NCBI RefSeq assembly: GCF_905404315.1 | Contig: NC_066283.1 | Location: forward strand, 6,076,001 to 6,140,000 | Direction: 5' to 3' | Length of the DNA: 64,000 nt | From: Leptidea sinapis | Lineage: Eukaryota; Arthropoda; Insecta; Lepidoptera; Pieridae | In this document: piece after piece, positions 10,525 through 21,122 of the stretch | How positions within the stretch are numbered: the stretch's first letter is position 1 | Layout of the letters: every line of letters begins with the position of its first letter | Notes under the pieces: model-generated | Database searches by the model: none | What the model was told of the DNA's origin: nothing | What the model saw: the letters and a program-made list of their open reading frames with translations, nothing else | Translations under genes and position numbers: made by a program

Positions 10525-10765
10525 TCGTTACTACTTGCCCCGGTAGACGTTACAACTTGCCCCAAGCACGAGGTAAGTTGTAACAACGCACTTTTTCTAG
10601 AAAATAATTGTTTGTAAAATAATGACCAACAGTTATGGTATTATTTTTACTTGATTTGGTAGAGGAAGAGTTACAGTATCCATCCATCTTTATTTAGTAG
10701 AAATTTAATCAATAGATCTCAAGATATATTAGTTTAAATGAAAACTGTTACAACAAGCCCCTCGC
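10525..10765. repeat. Repeated GTTACAACTTGCCCC motif with stem-loop
   Basis: Left arm 10549-10562 and right arm 10571-10584 form a 14-bp stem with two mismatches. Related motifs lie at about 10527-10540 and 10748-10758. The function is unknown. Confidence 0.45.
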
Positions 10766-10840
10766 TCCCCTACGGATTCCCGCATAGGGCGAAGTGAAGA
10801 GTAGGAACAATAGGAATGTATGTCAAAATATTATAATACA

Positions 10841-11406
10841 CTAGAAGAGCCGACAGATGTTGTCTTGTACACACGTGTTAAATTTTAAAAATCGGCCCAG
10901 ACGTTAGGAGGAGATCACTAACATACGTAGGAGAATTATATGTCGACTGTGTTGAGATATGTTATCTAAAGATAGAGATAATACCTTCTTCTGTCAGTAA
11001 TTAGCTGTCAATAATCTGAAGCTGTCCCAATATACCCAATTAGTCAATCTTATCGCCTTATATTGTGCTGTGTGAATTGCAAATTCCATACAAACATCTA
11101 TCGCTGGTAAGCTATACGTCGTGCCATTGACAGACAGCGTGTAGCATAAGGTGAGTTACCGTCGATAAGTTTATTGGGGCAGAAAAGTCAACGATAGTTT
11201 CGATTTTTATCTCAAGTAAGAGATAGACTGAATATTGGGAACGGCCAACACCAAAATCGGTCCAGCCATTTAGGAGGTAGTTCAATTGAATCTAAACCAT
11301 CCTCGAATCCACTTCAATGCACACAGAAAATTTCATTCAAATCGATCCAGCCGTTTATGAGGAGTTCACTGTTAACACACGTACAGAAGAATTATATGTA
11401 CAAAGA
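10841..11406 (-). mobile_element. Hel-G Helitron-like element split by MITE-H
   Basis: Read on the minus strand, it starts TCTTTGTACATATAATTC and ends with a degenerate ACAGACAACATCTGT-type hairpin before CTAG. MITE-H lies near the middle (about 10950-11246). The recurrent CGGTCCAGCCGTTTA blocks are present. Confidence 0.7.
10950..11246 (-). mobile_element. MITE-H copy nested in Hel-G
   Basis: It ends in ATATTGGGAACGGCC at 11232-11246 and contains CCCATTGACAGACAGCGTG-like blocks. The left end is degenerate. It matches the complete copy at 33242-33549 in reverse. Confidence 0.7.
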
Positions 11407-11535
11407 TAAAGCGGAGTTTTCACTTTCTGAGCTAACTCGTACGAACTTCACAGCATAGGATTACTGTCACGCTGAGATCTAAAGTGCGTACTTATACTTT
11501 ACTTACGTAAAACTTAGCTGAGTTCAAGATTAGCA
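11407..11535 (+). repeat. BB repeat copy
   Basis: It shares TTACGTAAAACTTAGCTGAG and neighbouring blocks with 34745-34862. The class is unknown. Confidence 0.5.
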
Positions 11536-11592
11536 CAAGTAAAAATTTATTTTATTTATAAAATATCTTTCTATTCTTTTGTAATATAATAG

Positions 11593-12245
11593 TATCCGGA
11601 CGACCGAGCCTTGCTCGGATTTTAAAGAATGTACAAAACTTGACCAAAAAATACTAATGGGACATCTGGATTCGAACCGGGTTTCTTCTGCTTTGCGGAT
11701 CACCCAATGTCCCATCTGAGCTATTATAGTCTTGCATGTTATTGTAGCTGTTTCTCATTAAAACACGTATAAAAGTATTTTTTTTAAATTGAAATCTAGC
11801 TTGATCGATTTATCACTCCCGAAATCCCCTGTATACAAAATGTTATGAAAATCGTTGGAGCCGTTTCTGAAATTCAGATTATATATCAAAATCAAAACAA
11901 ATTTCAGTTTATTCACGTTGGTCACGGTAATGACACTTATGAATGTCATAAATCTACCGCTACTTCGTAAAGGGTTCAGCTAATGAGAAGAGGTAGCAAG
12001 AAACTCATTGCCACTCTTTCATATCAAGATTTACATTTAAGTTCAAATTACAATGTAATATGTAAAATGATGCAACAGACACACTCAAACGTCAAATAGT
12101 CAATGCCTTACACGAGTAAGTCAAAAAAGTAAATGTAAATTAATACAAAAGTTATTGAGTACAGTAGCTGCATCATACACATACACCATACATAAATAAA
12201 GGTAAATAAAGGTATATATATAAGAATTGCTCGTTTAATATAATG
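11593..12245 (-). repeat. SINE-W composite with tRNA-like region, split by LINE-L2
   Basis: On the minus strand, about 11735 to 11655, a TAGCTCAGATGG A box and GGTTCGAATCC B box are spaced as in a tRNA. Shared flanks include ATCCGGACGACCGAG and AATCGTTGGAGCCGTTTC. The end block AAGAATTGCTCGTTTAA resumes after the inserted LINE. A second copy is at 35748-36025. No acceptor stem is present. Confidence 0.6.
11900..12200 (-). mobile_element. LINE-L2 3' end nested in SINE-W
   Basis: This is the reverse complement of the 3' part of the LINE at 3320-4029. Shared blocks include GACACTTATGAATGTCATAA and AGAAACTCATTG-like sequence. It is 5'-truncated. Confidence 0.65.
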
Positions 12246-12312
12246 ATATGAGATTATGATTGTCGTTATACAGCTGTCTAAAAAGTGAAAGATGTCTTAG
12301 CATTGTGTCCAA

Positions 12313-12654
12313 TCTATACTAATATTATAAAGCTGCAGTGTTTGTTTGTTTGTTTGTTTGAACGCGCTAATCTCTGGTACTACTGTTCCGATTTGAATGA
12401 TTTTTTCAGTGTTGGGTAGTCTATTTATCGAGGAAGGCTATGTTTTTTTTTCGAAATTAGGGATCCGTAATAAAATTGCTATTTTGTAACACAAGGTGTA
12501 AAATCGAGAACCTATTTTTGCGTGCGCTGCAAAAACTATTCACAATAGAACAAAATGATGTACAGGCTATAATATAGGCAATATTTTATTACTTATAAAA
12601 CTATCGCGTGAATTATACTTTATATGGCAAAACAACGTTTGCCGGGTCAGCTAG
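12313..12654 (+). mobile_element. Hel-D Helitron-like element, complete
   Basis: It begins TCTATACTAATATTATAAAG after an A and ends GGGTCAGCTAG before a T. The GGCAAA/TTTGCC hairpin sits just upstream of the end. At 342 bp it is slightly longer than the copy at 5084. Confidence 0.85.
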
Positions 12655-12894
12655 TATGTTATAATATTTAAATATTATAATTTGAATCTCCTAAGGAACT
12701 TGTTTAACATTTGGCAACAATTTTCATTTGAAATGACAATCGGTTATCTTGTAGGTAATGTATTCGATTATGCATTCTTATTGTGATTGTTTGATTCAAT
12801 GCAAATGCCATCGTTCTTTATGTTCGTTGAGGTCGTCACTTACCTTAGAGTATTTACCTAAACGGAAACGACAAGAGTAGTAGTTAAAAAAAAC

Positions 12895-13202
12895 TAACTA
12901 ACACGCTTTTTATAGAAAACAAAATCAAAAAATTTAAATTTTGTATTAAAATTTAAAATTAACATCAATTCCTGCCTTGTGTTCTACAATAGATTAAACT
13001 TAGATAAATTAACGAAAATCTTTTTTTGCAAGTTGAAAAATGGACTAATCTTATCAAATTAATGTATTGTCATCGGTCTTCGATAAATCTACAAAGTTTG
13101 AACGAAATCTGTTCGTTTAAAGTGGGTGAAAATCGCAACCAAATGAGTCGGCTACAATTAAACATACATGCAGGTGAAGCTAATAGAAAGCGTGTAAAAA
13201 CA
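12895..13202 (+). mobile_element. MITE-M, both ends present
   Basis: It begins ACACGCTTTTTATAG and ends AATAGAAAGCGTGT, which are imperfect inverted termini. The internal CATCAATTCCTGCCTT and GTCATCGG blocks match the other copies. No coding region is seen. Confidence 0.7.
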
Positions 13203-13249
13203 GTGTGTACTCAAGACCCCACACGACAGAATATGTAAATACGAAGTAC

Positions 13250-13818
13250 ATTTTTTTTTTTATGGAATAGGAGGACAAACGAGCGTTCGGGTCACCTGTT
13301 GTTTGGTGATCACCGCCGCCCACAATCTCTTGCAACACCAGAGGAATCACAGGAGCGTTGCCGGCCTTTAAGGAAGGTGTACGCGCTTTTTTTGAAGGTA
13401 CCCATGTCGTATCGTCCCGGAAACACCGCACAAGGTAGCTCATTCCACAGCTTTGTAGTACGTGGAAGAAAGCTCCTTGAAAACCGCACTGTGGAGGACC
13501 GCCACACATCCAGGTGGTGAGAATGATATCCTAACATGTGGCGTGTCGTGCGAAGGTGGAATTCGGCGGCAGGAATCAGGTTAAACAGCTCTTCGGAACA
13601 CTCCCAGTGATAAATGCGGTAGAAGACACACAATGAAGCGACGTCTCTACGCAACGCCAAATGATCCAGCCGTTCACAGAGTACTGGTTTCCCGACAATT
13701 CGAGCTGCTCTGCGTTGCACGCGGTCAAATGGATCGAGCTGATACTGGGGTGCGCCAGACCAGAGATGACAGCAATACTCCATGTGTGGCCGGACCTGCG
13801 CTTTGTAGAGCGCTAGAC
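13250..13818 (-). mobile_element. LINE-B, longest fragment, reverse transcriptase C-terminal frame open
   Basis: The minus-strand frame is open from about 13818 to 13310. It encodes ALYKAQVRPHMEYCCHLW, FDRVQRRAARI, RFSRSFLPRTTKLWNELP and an FKKSAYTFLKGRQRSC tail. This is the thumb/C-terminal part of a CR1/Jockey-group reverse transcriptase. It is followed by a ~60 bp 3' UTR and A run. The element is 5'-truncated at about 13818, so the catalytic palm is missing. The open frame suggests a fairly young insertion. Confidence 0.85.
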
Positions 13819-13839
13819 ATATAATAATTTTGTTTTATT

Positions 13840-14212
13840 GAAGTTATACTTCTTTAGACGCGTTATGAAAAAATGATGAGAGTGAAATTTTAAGTTACGC
13901 GCGCATCACTATAACACAAAAGTATCAGGTTGAAGTTGGTTCCTAAAATTTTCTGACGTTTGCGTCATTCGTTAATTTTTTTTTTGGTTTCTTCGTCCAT
14001 TATAATTGGCAAACGGTTCAAGCCCATACAGCCGTATTCATTATTTGATAATTAATAATTTTCAAAGCCATTTTTTCAATATATTTATAAAATTATTCTT
14101 TCTAAAAACTTAGAATAGCACGAGGAATAAATCATTTTAATGAGTTTTGCTTCACGCTAAAGAAGCATAACTTTCTGCGTACATACATAAGTACACACAC
14201 ACTTTTTTATGC
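13840..14212 (+). mobile_element. TIR-I element
   Basis: Inverted blocks GAAGTTATACTTCTTTAG and CTAAAGAAGCATAACTTT bound the core (13840-14174). The ACATAAGTACACACACAC segment beyond the right block also recurs in copies at 32490 and 44190, so the element may extend to 14212. It is non-coding and unclassified. Confidence 0.65.
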
Positions 14213-14538
14213 ATAGAGTAATAACCGTTAAGCAGTTTGTTACTTGTAAGTGATATCCCTCATCCCTTATAGAAGTAGTAATAGAGCAAAACTTGGATAA
14301 GATTCGAACTTTACGCGGCGATTTTGAATTTACTTACAGAAATAGCTCCGATAATCAGGCGATCTTTGCCACAAGTTTTTTCCGCGTTTCATGCGAATAA
14401 CATCTCCTTTGGGTAAATACTTTAAGCTCGGTACTTAAAAGGTACATGCAAGGTTACTATGGCAGCCTCCAAGCTTCATTACGTTATTCATATTGAATTA
14501 TAATTATTAATAAGTTAGTTATTAATTATTAATATTGT
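14213..14538. other. Spacer
   Basis: No repeat or gene was recognised. Confidence 0.4.
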
Positions 14539-14958
14539 CTTAGATTAAGGATTGGGCTCCGCTGCGGTCAAACTAGATACCTTAGGCGTAGTCGCAAAGT
14601 GCGGCATCTAATACTTCAACCGAGAGGGCGTACTCGAGCCAGTCTCGAAACGTTGACGTTCCACATGTTCTGTTAAACTTTCCTAATGATTGAAACTAAA
14701 ATAGTTTGTGTAGTAAAACTTCGTAAAAATAATACTACAAGAAATAAGAAAGACACTGGGATCCACATATCATCAGTAAGTATTTTGTATTTTATTAATT
14801 TCAATGTAAAATAACACGATGCGTGTGTTAAAAAAATTTGAAATAGGCCATTGATTGTCAAGAATCCACGCACACAAGCATCTAAAAGTTGACGTAATAA
14901 AAAAACCTATTGTTTGAGGTATTGCGGTATATAGTCTAGGACCAATCCTTAATCTAAG
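14539..14958 (+). mobile_element. P-N element, degenerate THAP exon
   Basis: The left end CTTAGATTAAGGATTGG and right end CCAATCCTTAATCTAAG are exact inverted repeats. Inside, the THAP-like exon seen at 29800-29878 is recognisable, but its ATG and first cysteine codon have changed. The following CAGTAAGTATTTTG is retained. No 8-bp duplication is visible at this copy. Confidence 0.7.
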
Positions 14959-15098
14959 GTACCAATTTATTTACTTATTGGTTTAAATTTGCAGTTATTT
15001 CAGGACTGACTTGAAGCAGAGAATAATATAACGCCTGTAAAAAAGTTGCTAGCCATGAAACTACGAATTGCTACATAAATTTTATCAGGCGCTATATA

Positions 15099-15427
15099 TC
15101 TTTATTTATATATAATTCTTCTGTGACTGTGTATGTCCCTGAACTCCTCCTAGACGGCTGGACCGATTTGGATGAAATTTTTTGTGTGAGTTCAAGGGGA
15201 TTCGAGGATGGTTTAGATTCACAATTGAACTACCTCCTAAACGGCTGGACCGATTTTGATGATTTTTTGTTTGTTTCAGTGAAATTGAGATTGGTTTAGA
15301 TTCTCAATTACGTCCATATAATAAAATTCTCCTGCTCATGTGTATGTTAGTGAACTCCTCCTAACGGCTGGACAGATTTTTCAAATTTAAGACGTGTGTA
15401 CAGGACAACGTCTGTTGGGTCCACTAG
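15099..15427 (+). mobile_element. Hel-G Helitron-like element, complete
   Basis: It starts TCTTTATTTATATATAATTC after an A and ends ACAGGACAACGTCTGTTGGG then TCCACTAG. Two CGGCTGGACCGATTT modules lie inside. It directly abuts the next Helitron-like element. Confidence 0.8.
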
Positions 15428-15827
15428 TCTTTATATATAAAAATTAATTGCTGTTCGTTAGTCTCGCTAAAACTCGAGAACTGCTGGACCGATTTGCCTA
15501 ATTTTGGTCTTGAATTATTTGTGGAAGTCCACAGAAGGTTAAAGTGAGTAAATATGAAAATGCTTAGAATTAACTAAAAACAGCATTTTTGTTTTTCCTT
15601 TGATGTGTCCCCCGTCGTTCAGAAATCAGAAAGAATAGTTTAAAATGAATTAGAATTTTTATATCTTTCCAACTTTCTCAGCAGGTAAAATATAAATTTA
15701 ATTTAAGCTCAAATAAAGTTTGATAACAAATTTTTTATGAACGATAAATCTTAAGTTTTGTCATAAGAAATAAAGATTTTTATAAGTACTACGTGCTTAG
15801 TCATGTGTGTATGCGGGTATCATCTAG
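15428..15827 (+). mobile_element. Second Helitron-like element, joined head to tail
   Basis: It starts TCTTTATATATAAAAATTAA immediately after the CTAG of Hel-G and ends GCGGGTATCATCTAG before a T. The CGCTAAAACTCGAGAACTGC and GGACCGATTTGCC blocks resemble the Helitron 5' module. It is 400 bp and non-coding. Confidence 0.65.
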
Positions 15828-16182
15828 TTTAAGATAAAATTCTATAGAATTTTTAGTTTTAAATATACATTTCGCTTACGTCTCATCTAGATTATATTGT
15901 CTTCAAACAACGGCACTTTGGTTTTTTTAATTTGGCTCACCCGTCGTACTTATCATGTTGAGATGAATGAGACAATTGAATGAACAATGATTAGCATGGC
16001 ACCAACTGTAAAAGCTAGAGGTATTTTGGTAATTTTTCTCACTAAAAATAGAAATTTAAAGGAAAAATCATTTTCTTCTCATATTCTGTACATATATATT
16101 TATTTTTTGTAAAAATATAAGCTTTATATAAACCGTCAAGAGATGGTTTCAATTATGAGCTATTTTGGCAATTTCTTGGAGT
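15828..16182. other. Spacer
   Basis: Nothing was recognised. Confidence 0.4.
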
Positions 16183-16264
16183 TAAGCTCTGGTGTTGCAA
16201 ATGTTTATGGGTCTTGCCTTGTTTAAGCTCTGGTGGTACAAATGTTTATGGGTCTTGCCTTGTC
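16183..16264 (+). repeat. Two tandem 41-bp units
   Basis: Units at 16183-16223 and 16224-16264 share AAGCTCTGGTG and AAATGTTTATGGGTCTTGCC. The unit resembles LINE 3' UTR sequence. Confidence 0.7.
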
Positions 16265-16412
16265 CCCCTCTCTAGAAAAATAAATAAAAAAAAACAATTT
16301 ACCAAGACTCTGCTGTGTGTCTGTGATTTCGTCCGGCTCTCTATTTGTCAGAAGACTTACTAAGTCTTCTGTAATTTTATAAACCAAAATAGCAAATTTT
16401 TACAGAATATTG

Positions 16413-16755
16413 TATTACAATGGAGAGGGCTATTCTCGGAGTTACCCTGCGAGTTCGAATCAGAAATGAGGAGATACTTAGGAGAACCAAACTCACAGAC
16501 ATAGCTCAGATGGTTGCGAAACTGAAGTGGCAGTGGCTCGATGGACAGATCGCCGTTTGAGCAGTAAAGTCCTCGAATGGCGACCACTTACCGGAAGACG
16601 TAGAGTTGCTAGGCCCCCCATACAAGATGGACCGACGTACTGGTCAAGATGGATGGAGTAGGTTGGATGAGGGCAGCGCAGGACTGCTGCTCATGGCGAT
16701 CTTTGGAGTCGGCCTTTGTCCAGCGGTGGATGTCTTCAGGCTGATATGGTGATGA
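16413..16755 (+). pseudogene. RTE-type LINE, reverse transcriptase C-terminal remnant
   Basis: The plus strand encodes MERAILGVTLRVRIRNEEIL then LKWQWLDG, KVLEWRPLTGRR and a TAAHGDLWSRPLSSGG-like end. MERA.LGVSLRDRIRNE and LEWRP..GRR.VGRP are hallmarks of RTE-clade LINEs. It is frameshifted and truncated. Relatives are at 30770 and 42765. Confidence 0.7.
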
Positions 16756-17067
16756 ATTACAACTTCCGCTTTATTAGAAACTACTCAAAAAAAGCCTCCT
16801 TGAAAAATGAAGAAATCGTTAATTCATAGAGGTCTATTATATCTCACAGACCCGACAGACCCTGTTCTGTCAGTAAAAGAAATATGATGTAATGTGAGTT
16901 ATTCTTTAGAAATAGACATATGCCATATGTAGACCATGTAGATCTATATAAGATATACAATTCCACCATACATTATGTTGTTATATCTCTAAGGGCTTAG
17001 GCAGTGTTTTCGTTGAAAGCTTCCAGACTGCTTATTTTGTTCCAACACATCCAACAAATATAGTTAA

Positions 17068-17397
17068 CTAGTGGACCCAACAGACGTTGTCCTGTACACA
17101 CGTGTTAAATTCGAAAAATCGGTCCTGCCGTAAGGAGGTGTTCACTAACGTACACATGAACAGGATAATTATATTATATGGACGGAATTGAGAATCTAAA
17201 TCAATCTCAAATTCACCGGAACACACAAAAAAATCATCTAAATCGGTCCAGCCGTTTAGGAGGTAGTTCAATTGTGAATCTAAACCATTCTCGAATCCAC
17301 CTGAAGACGCACAGAAAGTTTCATAAAAATCGGTCTAGCCGTTTAGGAGGAGTTCAGTGACATACACACGCACACAAGAAATATATATATATAAAGA
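17068..17397 (-). mobile_element. Hel-G Helitron-like element, complete
   Basis: Read on the minus strand, it starts TCTTTATATATATATATTTC and ends ACAGGACAACGTCTGTTGGG with CTAG at 17071-17068. It contains GTCCAGCCGTTTAGGAGG modules in reverse. Confidence 0.8.
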
Positions 17398-17403
17398 TGT
17401 ATA

Positions 17404-17532
17404 CAAAAATTTCAGAAATCATACTAAAACCTTCCGCGAGAACCACATTAGTGAGTTCAGTATGAAAATCAGTGCAGTAGTTTCTCAGTTTATCGCGAAC
17501 AGACACCGCGGAGGACTTTGTTCTATAATAAT
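17404..17532 (-). repeat. Helitron-like fragment
   Basis: TTCCGCGAGAACCACATTAG and GTAGTTTCTCAGTTTATCGC blocks resemble Helitron-associated modules but lack a clear end. It is wedged between Hel-G and Hel-F. Confidence 0.35.
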
Positions 17533-17885
17533 ACAAGCTGACTCGACAGACGTTGTTCTGTACATAATAAATAAAATACTATTCTTGTCAATAATATTTC
17601 ATAGCATCAAGAATTATTTCGCAACATATGCTCCATGTTTTTTTAAATTGTAATTGTTTCACAGCGGAACTTTAAAACCGTGCGTCAATAAATCCTCTCA
17701 TAGAAAATATGTCCATACAAAACAAATATTGAAAATAAATATATTGGGTCCCAAATCGAAATAAAAAGTATCCTATCTCTTAAGTTGGACTCAACTGCAC
17801 TCCATGAAGTAATCCCCATTAAAATTCGTTAATTAGTTTAGGAGTCCATCGCGGACAAACAACATGTCACGTATTTTATATTTAT
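17533..17885 (-). mobile_element. Hel-F Helitron-like element
   Basis: The reverse of the Hel-F body includes the ACAGACGTTGTTCTGTAC hairpin and GAGTCCATCGCGGACAAAC. The terminal CTAG has decayed to CTTG. The 5' end has become a TTTA repeat. Confidence 0.75.
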
Positions 17886-18030
17886 TTATTTATTTATTAT
17901 ATACAGACATTTTATCACATAATATTACACGATATTTGGTCCCTACAATAGGCGTAGCCTGTCCTGTAGGCAACCAATTTACATTCTATGGTTAACAATA
18001 TGAACCGAAAGGTCAAAAAGTTCACTCTGT

Positions 18031-18088
18031 ATATGTGTGTGTGTCTCTGGGTGTGTGTGTGTGTGTGTGGGTGGGTGGGTGTGAGTGT
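18031..18088. repeat. (TG)n microsatellite
   Basis: An imperfect TG/GGGT tract of about 58 bp. Confidence 0.9.
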
Positions 18089-18589
18089 AAAGTATTAACA
18101 TTATATGAATGCTAAGCTATCACTTTAAGAATAGCTTCCATGTCTGCATAAGTGAGTGTGTGTAACCATGTCTGTATTTTAAATTTGACCTGATGGACCG
18201 AGCAATTTTTAATAGAACATTTTAAATTGACCTTGTTGTATATATATGTATGTAAGAATGGGCTAAATCTACTTGCAAATGTTGTATTTATTATTAGTGT
18301 TGGAATCTTGTACGAACAGCTATCTAGTAGGTTTTTATAATTAGGCGAATTCAAGACCTCCTTATGCATGCTTGTAAGCATATTAAGATTAAGATGTTAA
18401 GATGTTTCTTTTATTTTTAATTAGGTCACGCAGGGCTCTCTTAGAAGATCTTCGACGAGGTCTTTCAGAAGGTTGTGGTATGTGGTAACGCAAACCTTGT
18501 TCAGTTCAAGCCTCAAAAGGTTGCCAATAATAATAATTCCCCATTCGTCGTATCTTTGATTTTCGATAAGATAGGTTAAGATAAGATAG
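18089..18589 (-). other. Possible LINE C-terminal remnant
   Basis: A minus-strand frame of 89 codons (18381 to 18112) contains LLDSCSYKIPTLIIN and a YIYNKVNLKC block, reminiscent of the end of non-LTR reverse transcriptases. The match is weak and chance is not excluded. Confidence 0.3.
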
Positions 18590-18809
18590 ATTCGGCTGAT
18601 TAGACTGTGACAGCTGTAAAACTTCGAAAATAATTGAAGTTGACTGTCAACCTCTATTTTGAGTAATGTGCGCATGCTAACACAATGTGAAATACAAATC
18701 GCGAGTGTAAGGTACAGTTTGTCACGCACACTAAAGTAATAAACCTGGCCTGTTTTCATCGGTGATCTAACAACAAGAGGCTCTGTCTAGACTTATAAAT
18801 TATCTAAGC
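18590..18809 (+). mobile_element. MITE-J copy
   Basis: It has J-type blocks GACTGTGACAGCTGTAAAAC, AATAAACCTGGCCTG and the terminal CTCTGTCTAGACTTATAAA. Length is about 220 bp. Confidence 0.65.
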
Positions 18810-19237
18810 ATCTTTACATAATATCAAAACTGATGAGTTGTGTAGTGGTGTGTTGGTGGCTCAGGCACTAACACCAATAAGTACTGAGTCAAGACCTTTT
18901 AGCAATGAATTATGCGCCACACAGTTTTACTTATTTTTGGAGTCGGTGTCATCCAAGATAGGTTTTTAACTACATATGTATGTATAACTACATAGTTATA
19001 GGTGAGATGTGCTTGAGTCGTGAGGAGGCGAGAGCGGGTCGCGGCGGAAGTACACCGATTCCAAAAATAACAATAATCGTAACTAGAATTAGGTTAATTA
19101 ATTAGATTGTATAAAAATACGCCATTATTTTTATACTTTTTAGTGCATATTATATCTATTGTCTTGGAATAGTGTTTTTGAAGTCGGTTGCCTTTTTTGT
19201 TATTTTTTTTTTTTTTCAATAATATAGTACTGTACTT
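18810..19237. other. Spacer with GC-richer patch
   Basis: A GAGGCGAGAGCGGGTCGCGG patch stands out at about 19022-19045, flanked by GGAGTCGGTGTCATCC and GAAGTCGGTTGCC. These may be an unidentified repeat. Confidence 0.3.
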
Positions 19238-19567
19238 ATATTGAGAATTGGTCTCCGCTGCGCTCCTAGGGTAGATACCGCACTACCTAAGAACACTTTT
19301 TTATTTCTGGTACAAAGATACTTGTGTGCACGGCATCTTGATACTGAATGGTATCTATGTAACATACGCTTAGTGTTATTTTACATTGAAATTAATAAAA
19401 TACAAAATACTTACTGATGATATGTGATCCCAGTGTCTTTCTTATTTCTTATAGTATTATTTTTACAAGTTTCACTACGCAACCCGGTATTTTAGTTTCA
19501 ATTATTAGCAAAGTTTAACAGAACATGTGGCACGTCAATACATTGTTCAAGACTGGCTCGAGTAGGT
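19238..19567 (-). mobile_element. P-N element, one end lost
   Basis: It is the reverse of the copy at 29674. The AATTGGTCTCCGCTGCGCTC end is at the left. The THAP exon is read at about 19505-19428 with a one-base deletion that destroys the frame. The splice-donor-like CAGTAAGT is kept. Confidence 0.65.
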
Positions 19568-19589
19568 TACTGCATGACAACACCTTAAA

Positions 19590-19792
19590 TAATTTATATT
19601 TTATTTTATCTAGATATAGACTGACAGTTGTGACAGACTCTATATCAGCGAACGCACGCACCTTAAAACAAAATGACGTGTGTAAGACGTAGCTTCTCAT
19701 GCACACTTAACTAATAAACCTGAACTGTTGTCATGCATTGCTTAACAGCACGAGGCTCTATCTAAGGGTATAAATTATTTGATACGTCTTTG
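19590..19792 (+). repeat. MITE-J copy
   Basis: It contains GTGTAAGACGTAGCTTCTC and AGGCTCTATCTAAGG. It directly follows P-N. Confidence 0.6.
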
Positions 19793-19939
19793 TATATTTA
19801 TATTTTAGAATGTGTCTGCGAAAATTCCAACCATATCTAATTATGGTCTGATTTTTTCCAAATCAGTTTTTCAGGTTAGAACGTATCTTTTTCGATTTTT
19901 ATTGAACTAATTTAAGTTTATTTGAAAATAAATAGTAGT

Positions 19940-20262
19940 TTAAAAAAACTAAAAAACACACTATTATAGCAAACCGAACTAAAAAACAGAAAAGAAATTT
20001 AAAATTAACATCAATTCCTGCCTTACGATAGACTAAACCTTACGAGACGATAAATGAAAATTATATAAAATAACAAAAATGTTTTTCTTGCAAATTGAAA
20101 AATGGAATAATTTTATCAAATTAATGTATTGTCATCCGTCTCTGAAAAATCTACGAAGCTTAAATGTAATCAGGCCGTTTAAATTGGGTCAAAATCGCGC
20201 CCAAATGACTCGGTAACAAACAAACATACATACAGGTGAAGCTAATAAAAAGCGTGTAAAAT
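19940..20262 (+). mobile_element. MITE-M copy
   Basis: CACACTATTATAGCAAACCG at the left, CATCAATTCCTGCCTT in the middle and AATAAAAAGCGTGTAAAA at the right match the other copies. Confidence 0.7.
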
Positions 20263-20819
20263 GCCAATCGAAACAAACGAATTCATGTTTAAAGTTGAAT
20301 AAATATTAGTGTATTCCATACACGTGGGTTGGGCTACTAAGTCGTGATGTCATTTAAACAGTGACAGTAGGGCTGCCATTTTTTGACAGTCCGTTAATAT
20401 GAATCACGTGACCAGTTTTGTGTTCTTAACTCAATCTCGACATGATTGTGGTTTGGAACGTTTTTCTGGAATTACGTCCAATTATGGAAACTATTTTTAT
20501 CACGTAATAAATATTTTTGAATATTTGATATAAAATAGTTTTAATCCACTAACCAGATGGATAAAATGTTTTTAGTAATTTATCAGTATAAGAAATCAGG
20601 AATCCTTTCATTAAATTCATTTAATTAACTGTAGTCTCAAATAGCCATAGCCAATTAAAATCGCAGTGCCTAGATCTTAGACTTTATATAAAATGTCTGA
20701 TGTTACAGTAATAATGAACAATCGGAGTGGTTCACTGCACTCGCGAGTTGCCACAGAGTAGCTAATACAGTTGGTCAAATTTCATAACTGGCTAGGGCTG
20801 CTTCTTCAGATTCCCTATT
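20263..20819. other. Spacer
   Basis: No repeat shared elsewhere and no credible coding frame were seen. Confidence 0.4.
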
Positions 20820-21122
20820 GATTTTATGGTTAAATAAGGGACGAGACGAGCAGGACGTTCAGCTGATTGTAATTTATACGCCCTACCCATTACAATCCAG
20901 TGCAGTGGATTCTTGAAAAACCCAAAAATTCTGAGCGACACTACAATTACGCTCGTCACCTTGAGACATAAGATGTTAAGTCTCATTTGTCCAGTAATTT
21001 GCTGCGCCCTTCAGACCGAAACACAGTAATGATTACACCTTACTGATCCACGGCAGAACTAGGCGCCGTTGTGGTACCCATAATCTAGCCTAGCCGGCTA
21101 AAAAGCAAAGGAGCCTCACTGG
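20820..21122 (-). repeat. Ret-A retroposon
   Basis: Near full length, from the TTTTATGGTTAAATAAGGG tail end to GGAGCCTCACTGG. It carries small internal deletions. Confidence 0.8.

Noticed and set aside
11655..11735. tRNA gene on the minus strand
   Set aside because: The A and B boxes are present without a complete cloverleaf, and the same sequence recurs at 35748 as a repeat.
17178..17360. Open frame with repeated NRSSRLGG
   Set aside because: It is the translation of repeated Hel-G modules and not a protein with internal repeats.
20792..20986. Small protein gene shared by several loci
   Set aside because: The recurring MRLNILCLKVTSAIVV frame lies within Ret-A copies and is broken in many of them. 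It is listed as a property of the repeat, not as a gene.
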